Positions 6,129-9,075 of a stretch of 9,075 bases of DNA are shown here, piece by piece. The stretch comes from Dehalococcoidia bacterium. Lineage in GTDB: Bacteria > Chloroflexota > Dehalococcoidia > UBA2979. The notes under the pieces are model-generated. The model did no database searches. It worked only from the letters and a program-made list of their open reading frames with translations, and had not been told where the DNA came from. A program made the position numbers and the translations under genes. Where the stretch lies: positions 1-9,075 of the forward strand of contig JALOAM010000130.1 in assembly GCA_023228765.1 (NCBI GenBank), in the 5' to 3' direction. Each line of letters opens with the position of its first letter. Position 1 is the stretch's first letter.

Positions 6129-6155
6129 GGCGGAGTCGGGATGGGCGTGCTCGGG

Positions 6156-6161
6156 TACGCT
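6156..6161 (+). promoter_or_regulatory. Candidate -10 of the VOC gene
   Basis: TACGCT fits TAnnnT and lies just after the repeat block. It would start transcription near 6168, giving a leader of about 30 bases that includes the ribosome site at 6184-6190. No clear -35 is seen. Confidence 0.3.
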
Positions 6162-6197
6162 TCCGGTCGACCACGACTACTGACGGAGGAGTCCCGC

Positions 6198-6587
6198 ATG
6201 GCCTACGCGATCAACCACATCCACCTGAAGTCGAACGACCCGAAGACCTCCGCGGACTGGTGGGTGCAGGCGTTTGGGTTCACGATCGCGAGCGACACCG
6301 TCCGGCCGGTGGGCGATCGCTTCATCGCGATGGACAGCCCGAACGGCGTGCGTGTGAACATCTCGGAGGCGCTGCCCTCGGCGGGGCCACTCGCGCCGGG
6401 GGATGCCGGGGTGCACGAGGGCCTGGAGCACTTCGGACTGGACTCCGAGGACATCGAGGCGGACATCGAGCGGTTGACAGCCCTCGGCACGGAAGTGCTG
6501 CAAGGGCCCACGGAGATCGGGTCACTCCGCGTCTGCTTCCTGAGGGGCCCGGACAACGTCCGCATCGAGCTGATCCAGCGGTTGTAG
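6198..6587 (+). CDS. VOC-family (glyoxalase/dioxygenase-like) metalloprotein, 129 aa
   Basis: Single vicinal-oxygen-chelate unit made of two beta-alpha-beta-beta-beta modules, the usual size for a stand-alone domain that dimerises to form its active site. The first strand is INHIHLKSND (H7 and H9 available as metal ligand), followed by the helix PKTSADWWVQAFGF and the strand RFIAMDSPNGVRVNI. The second module begins at EGLEHFGLDSEDIEADIERL (H78) and ends PDNVRIELIQRL with E124. The His...His...Glu arrangement suits a divalent metal. The substrate cannot be told: lyase, dioxygenase, isomerase and resistance proteins share this fold. The start at 6198 has GGAGGAG six bases upstream; longer readings through the repeat block are artefacts. 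It is separated from the desulfurase by 336 bases, so co-transcription is doubtful. Confidence 0.85.
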   Translation: MAYAINHIHLKSNDPKTSADWWVQAFGFTIASDTVRPVGDRFIAMDSPNGVRVNISEALPSAGPLAPGDAGVHEGLEHFGLDSEDIEADIERLTALGTEVLQGPTEIGSLRVCFLRGPDNVRIELIQRL

Positions 6588-6704
6588 CCCGCCCGCGGCT
6601 GCTTATCCGACTTGTCACGGCTTTTTCGCGTTCTTGATGCACGGAGGGCTCATTCGGCTACGCGATTTGTCGTGGCCCGTCCGTAGTGTCGCTCCTCGTC
6701 GGAC

Positions 6705-6714
6705 CCACCGGTGG
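6705..6714. promoter_or_regulatory. 10-bp perfect palindrome upstream of the cupredoxin-like lipoprotein gene
   Basis: CCACCGGTGG is self-complementary and is followed at once by a partial repeat TCGGTGGTTGG. It lies about 70 bases upstream of the start at 6783, within a 195-base gap that has no gene and no clear terminator for the VOC gene. It could be an operator, but a 10-bp GC palindrome may occur by chance at this base composition. Confidence 0.2.
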
Positions 6715-6782
6715 TCGGTGGTTGGACGGGGAGCCTCTCCGCCCCAGGGTGGTCGGGGTTCTTCCAGCGCATGGAGGCCCCC

Positions 6783-7418
6783 GTGCGGAACGCGCTTCGG
6801 CTGCCCGGCCTCCTCGCGGGCAGTTCGCTGCTGCTGGCCTCCTTCCTGCTGGGTGCGTGTGGTGAGGACGGTGACGAGACGGTCACCGTCACGACGACGA
6901 GCACCGCCGCGACCCTGAGCATGACCACGACAGCCACCGTGACGGGCGCGACCACCGAGGTGGCGACGGCGACGCAGGCCACGCCTGGTGTGATTGAGGT
7001 CACCGGCACCGACTACGCGTTCGAGGGCGTCCCGGACACCGTGGCGCCGGGTACCGAGTTCATGTTCACGAACGGCTCCGATGCCGAGGTCCACGAACTC
7101 CTCCTGTTCCAGATCCCCGAGGGTGAACAGCGTCCACTCGATGAGCTGCTCGCGCTGCCGGACGCCGAGGCGGAGGCCATCGTGGGTGAACCCCTCGGTG
7201 TGGCGGTTGCCATGCCGGGGGAGGATGGGACGGTGGTGGAGGGCGCGCTGGTGGTGGAGCAGCCGGGGCGCTACGTGATGCTGTGCTTCATCCCCGCGGG
7301 CGCGGATCCGGAGGTGTTCCGCGCCGCGATGGAAGACCCCTCAGCCCAACCTCCAGAGGTCGAAGGCGGCCCGCCGCATGTTGCGCAGGGCATGTCCGCG
7401 GAGTTCACCGTCGAGTGA
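6783..7418 (+). CDS. Cupredoxin-like lipoprotein, probable type-1 copper protein
   Basis: Exported lipoprotein of 211 aa. A signal peptide with a hydrophobic core ends in the lipobox L23-G-A-C26, followed by an acidic patch and a Thr/Ala-rich linker (about 33-68). The rest is a cupredoxin-like beta sandwich beginning IEVTGTDYAFEGVPDTVAPG. Candidate copper ligands are H104 (AEVHELLLF), C168 (GRYVMLCFIPAG), H199 and M204 (GPPHVAQGM). The His...Cys...His-x4-Met order is that of type-1 copper sites, but about 30 residues separate Cys from the second His where classical blue copper proteins have only a few. The GTG at 6783 is chosen because GGAGG (6773-6777) precedes it by five bases; an ATG at 6771 would add four residues. 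A strong hairpin follows the stop. Electron transfer or copper binding outside the membrane is inferred; a copper-free role is possible. Confidence 0.75.
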   Translation: MRNALRLPGLLAGSSLLLASFLLGACGEDGDETVTVTTTSTAATLSMTTTATVTGATTEVATATQATPGVIEVTGTDYAFEGVPDTVAPGTEFMFTNGSDAEVHELLLFQIPEGEQRPLDELLALPDAEAEAIVGEPLGVAVAMPGEDGTVVEGALVVEQPGRYVMLCFIPAGADPEVFRAAMEDPSAQPPEVEGGPPHVAQGMSAEFTVE

Positions 7419-7451
7419 CGACGTCGATGGACTGAAGCCGCCCGACAGGGG

Positions 7452-7477
7452 GACGGCCCGCCGTGAGGCGGGCCGTC
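7452..7477 (+). terminator. Terminator hairpin after the cupredoxin-like lipoprotein gene
   Basis: A perfect 11-bp stem (GACGGCCCGCC at 7452-7462, partner at 7467-7477) closes a GTGA loop, a GNRA-type tetraloop. It lies 33 bases after the stop at 7418 and is followed by TCGCTTCTCC, which is only moderately U-rich. It shows that the lipoprotein and nuoB are probably separate transcripts. A GTG in its loop (7463) is not a gene start. Confidence 0.8.
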
Positions 7478-7524
7478 TCGCTTCTCCGGCCTCGATCGAG
7501 CGCGATCCGGCCTCGGGGCTTCCA

Positions 7525-7554
7525 TTGCCGCTCCTCGGCGTGCGGGGATAGCAT
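7525..7554 (+). promoter_or_regulatory. Candidate promoter of nuoB
   Basis: TTGCCG (7525-7530), 18 bp, then TAGCAT (7549-7554); each has 4 of 6 consensus bases. Transcription would then begin near 7561, after the ATG at 7553, and translation would have to start at the in-frame TTG at 7586, which has a G-rich tract seven bases upstream. This is a weak match but bears on the nuoB start. Confidence 0.25.
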
Positions 7555-8329
7555 GGCGGGCACGCACCGAAGCGGGGGCATCGCCTTGACCAACATCCCG
7601 ATCTTCAACAGCGACCCGGCCAGCGGCGCCATTCGCCAGGGGCAGCAGCCCGGCGGTGAGATCGCCCTGCCGCATCCCGGCATCCGGGGCGCCGAGGAAG
7701 CCGCGGCGATCGAGGAGGAAGTTCGCAAGAACATCCTCGTCACCTCGGTCGACGGGTTGCTGAACTGGTCGCGGGCGCACTCGCTCTGGCCGGCGATGTT
7801 CGGCCTCGCGTGCTGCGCCATCGAGATGATCGCCTCCGCCTCGTCCCGGTACGACATCGCGCGGTTCGGGTCAGAGGTGTTCCGCGCCTCGCCCCGGCAG
7901 GCGGACCTGATGATCGTGGCGGGCACGGTGACGTGGAAGATGGCGCCGGTGGTGCGCCGCATCTACCTCCAGATGGCGGAGCCGAAGTGGGTGATCTCCA
8001 TGGGTGGCTGCGCCACCATGGGCGGCCCGTTCGCCTACGCCTACTCCGTGCTGCCGGGCGTGAACCTCGTGACCCCCGTGGACGTGTACGTCCCGGGCTG
8101 TCCGCCCCGGCCGGAGTCGCTGCTGCAGGCGCTGATCATGCTGCAGGAGAAGATCAAGCACTTCGAGGTGACCGGGCAGCGCGAGCGCCCCGAGCCCGAC
8201 GGTGACTTCTCGCCCTACCTGCCGGAGGGCGACCCGATCCGGCGCGAGCTGGAGTCGCTGTTCTACCCGTACCCCGGCCTGGACGACCCCGGCCGCCTCT
8301 CCGGCGGTGTCCCGCTCGCCAACCGGTAG
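7553..8329 (+). CDS. nuoB: NADH-quinone oxidoreductase subunit B (complex I, NuoB/PSST)
   Basis: NuoB carries the terminal cluster N2, which reduces quinone at the junction of the peripheral and membrane arms of complex I. The 258-aa protein has all four N2 cysteines: the adjacent pair C87-C88 (FGLACCAIEM), C153 (SMGGCATMGGPF) and C183 (VPGCPPRPESL). Other family marks are NWSRAHSLWP (71-80), the arginines in RYDIARFGSEVFRASPRQADL, and GTVTWKM. The N-terminal 60 residues are variable as in E. coli NuoB; the C-terminal tail (about 210-258) is longer than usual and Pro/Glu-rich. No nuoA, nuoC or nuoD lies beside it, although these normally flank nuoB. It is instead bracketed by cupredoxin-like lipoprotein genes and preceded by a terminator, so it looks monocistronic. 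The ATG at 7553 is taken as start; the TTG at 7586 would remove 11 residues. A NuoB-like hydrogenase small subunit is less likely given the close match. Confidence 0.93.
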   Translation: MAGTHRSGGIALTNIPIFNSDPASGAIRQGQQPGGEIALPHPGIRGAEEAAAIEEEVRKNILVTSVDGLLNWSRAHSLWPAMFGLACCAIEMIASASSRYDIARFGSEVFRASPRQADLMIVAGTVTWKMAPVVRRIYLQMAEPKWVISMGGCATMGGPFAYAYSVLPGVNLVTPVDVYVPGCPPRPESLLQALIMLQEKIKHFEVTGQRERPEPDGDFSPYLPEGDPIRRELESLFYPYPGLDDPGRLSGGVPLANR

Positions 8330-8360
8330 CCCAACCGCGGAGCGACCGCACTCTCTACCG
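8324..8360 (+). terminator. Weak two-part hairpin at the end of nuoB
   Basis: CGGTAG (8324-8329, containing the stop codon) is complementary to CTACCG (8355-8360). Between them GCGG (8337-8340) pairs with CCGC (8346-8349). There is no U-tract, and the outer loop is long. It may end or stabilise the nuoB message, but this is tentative. Confidence 0.25.
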
Positions 8361-8389
8361 AACCCTCACCGCCTGAGTTGTGCCGAGGC

Positions 8390-8424
8390 CTGACCTCAGC
8401 GTGCCCGATCGGGATACTGGCGCC
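8390..8424 (+). promoter_or_regulatory. Leaderless promoter of the second cupredoxin-like gene
   Basis: CTGACC (8390-8395), 17 bp, GATACT (8413-8418), then six bases to the ATG at 8425. The predicted transcription start coincides with the ATG, and no Shine-Dalgarno sequence is present. Architecture and -35 sequence match the desulfurase promoter at 4610-4643, which supports both. Confidence 0.5.
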
Positions 8425-9075
8425 ATGCGCCGTTCTGCTCCCGCCGCCCTCGTCCTCCTCTCGATGTTGCTCCTCGGCTGTGCGCAGGCGCCGGCGACCA
8501 CGGACTTCGGGACGCCCTCGGGCGGGGTCATCGCCTCGCAGGTGACGCCGGTCACGCCGATGGGGGAGACGCTCGCGACGATCCCGGTGTGGCTGCGCGA
8601 GCACGGCATCCTGCTGTGGATGCCTTCCGTCGATGTTGCCGGCACCTACGCCTTCGAGATCGAGAACACCGGAGCGCAGCCGCACGACCTCGTCGTCGTG
8701 CGGGCTCGCAGCGTCCAGTCGATCCCGACGCGCAGCGACCGCGCGCTGCTGCATGACCTCACGGTCGTGGCGCGTTCCCCGGTGCTCCAGCCGGAGCAGA
8801 CGACCACGATGCTCGCGAACCTCGACCAGTCGGGGACGTACGTCGTGCTCTCCAGCCAGGGCACGGACTTCGGACGGGGGATGGCCTCGGTCCTCGCAGT
8901 TGGCGATGCCGCGAGGGGGCGACGCCCCGACCTCGAGCCGACCCCGCCTCCCGATGACCGCGAGACCATCGCGGCCTACCTCGTCGACCACGCGATCTTC
9001 CTCTACGATCGGGAGGTGAACGCGGGCATCGTCACCTTCGATGTGCAGAACATCGGTCCGGACCCGCACGACTTC
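8425..9075 (+). CDS. Lipoprotein with repeated cupredoxin-like domains (3' end outside window)
   Basis: Open reading frame of at least 217 codons with no stop before the window edge. An N-terminal signal peptide (RRSAPAALVLLSMLLLGC) has the lipobox L-L-G-C19. A first cupredoxin-like domain spans about residues 45-160, with strand and ligand-loop segment GTYAFEIENTGAQPHDLVVV (H87) and end segment SGTYVVLSSQGTDFGRGMASVL. Where the neighbouring lipoprotein has Cys and His ligands, this domain has Ser-Ser and no His, although the Gly-Met (M153) is kept, so a type-1 copper site is unlikely there. After a Pro-rich linker (169-177) a second copy begins: NAGIVTFDVQNIGPDPHDF (H215), repeating the first motif about 128 residues later. 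The rest lies outside the window, so the number of repeats and the ligands of domain 2 are unknown. A leaderless start at 8425 is supported by the promoter just upstream. Confidence 0.75.
   Translation, partial: MRRSAPAALVLLSMLLLGCAQAPATTDFGTPSGGVIASQVTPVTPMGETLATIPVWLREHGILLWMPSVDVAGTYAFEIENTGAQPHDLVVVRARSVQSIPTRSDRALLHDLTVVARSPVLQPEQTTTMLANLDQSGTYVVLSSQGTDFGRGMASVLAVGDAARGRRPDLEPTPPPDDRETIAAYLVDHAIFLYDREVNAGIVTFDVQNIGPDPHDF

Larger units (their letters stand above)
5862..6197. other. Gene-free intergenic block with three related G/C-rich repeats
   Basis: No credible coding sequence is seen in these 336 bases; open frames across it are extensions of neighbouring genes. It holds three related repeat units (listed separately) and a 13-bp direct repeat, GGCGGAGCAGACC, at 5865-5877 and 6066-6078. 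The 201-bp spacing suggests local duplication or repeated insertion of the same element. The last 50 bases carry the promoter region and ribosome site of the VOC gene. Confidence 0.7.

Noticed and set aside
5925..6197. N-terminal extension of the VOC protein through the repeat block
   Set aside because: The extension would encode low-complexity repeat sequence; a strong GGAGGAG ribosome site precedes the ATG at 6198.
7463..7552. N-terminal extension of nuoB from GTG 7463
   Set aside because: That GTG lies in the loop of the terminator hairpin at 7452-7477, and the extra residues are not NuoB-like.
8263..9069. A 268-codon minus-strand frame opposite the last gene
   Set aside because: The + strand frame has a signal peptide, lipobox and repeated domain motif; the minus frame is Arg/Asp/His-rich shadow sequence.

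Overview
This is a gene-dense, GC-rich (roughly 70 % by eye) bacterial chromosomal segment with short intergenic gaps. No phage, transposase, CRISPR array, tRNA or rRNA is visible. The taxon cannot be fixed from the window. The OFA-type transporter, cupredoxin-like lipoproteins, apparent leaderless starts and dispersed CTCACCCC...GAGAGG hairpin repeats make a Chloroflexota lineage my best, weakly held, guess; another high-GC Gram-positive-related group is possible.

Layout. A 52-residue glycine-zipper membrane peptide (139-297, +) meets a minus-strand block (388-4498) at a shared hairpin terminator. That block contains, from its downstream end, an ErpA-type A-type Fe-S carrier, a Sad/YneI-type succinate-semialdehyde dehydrogenase, an OFA-like MFS transporter and a SufR-like winged-helix regulator. 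The regulator is divergent from a group I cysteine desulfurase (4644-5861, +), across a 145-bp gap that is visibly more AT-rich and carries dyads, a phased direct repeat and two candidate promoters. After the desulfurase comes a 336-bp gene-free stretch with three related hairpin/G-rich repeats, one containing a canonical G-quadruplex motif. Then come a small VOC protein, a cupredoxin-like lipoprotein, a strong hairpin terminator, a stand-alone complex I subunit NuoB, and a second lipoprotein with repeated cupredoxin-like domains that runs off the window end.

How the genes may fit together. The regulator, desulfurase and ErpA-type carrier look like pieces of an Fe-S cluster assembly and sensing set: sulfur donor, carrier, and a regulator whose C-terminal cysteines match most of the SufR cluster motif. 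NuoB, which binds cluster N2, is a plausible client nearby. The dehydrogenase and transporter suggest uptake and oxidation of a small carboxylate or semialdehyde and have no obvious Fe-S link. The two lipoproteins sit on either side of nuoB and suggest an extracytoplasmic copper or electron-transfer theme. One keeps a full type-1 copper ligand set; the other has lost it in its first domain.

Several genes show a TAnnnT-like hexamer ending six bases before the ATG, pointing to leaderless transcription, while others have textbook GGAGG ribosome sites. No wholly new multi-gene defence or mobile system is evident. The most interesting parts are the SufR-like divergent control region, the stand-alone nuoB with cupredoxin neighbours, and the repeat/G-quadruplex block.
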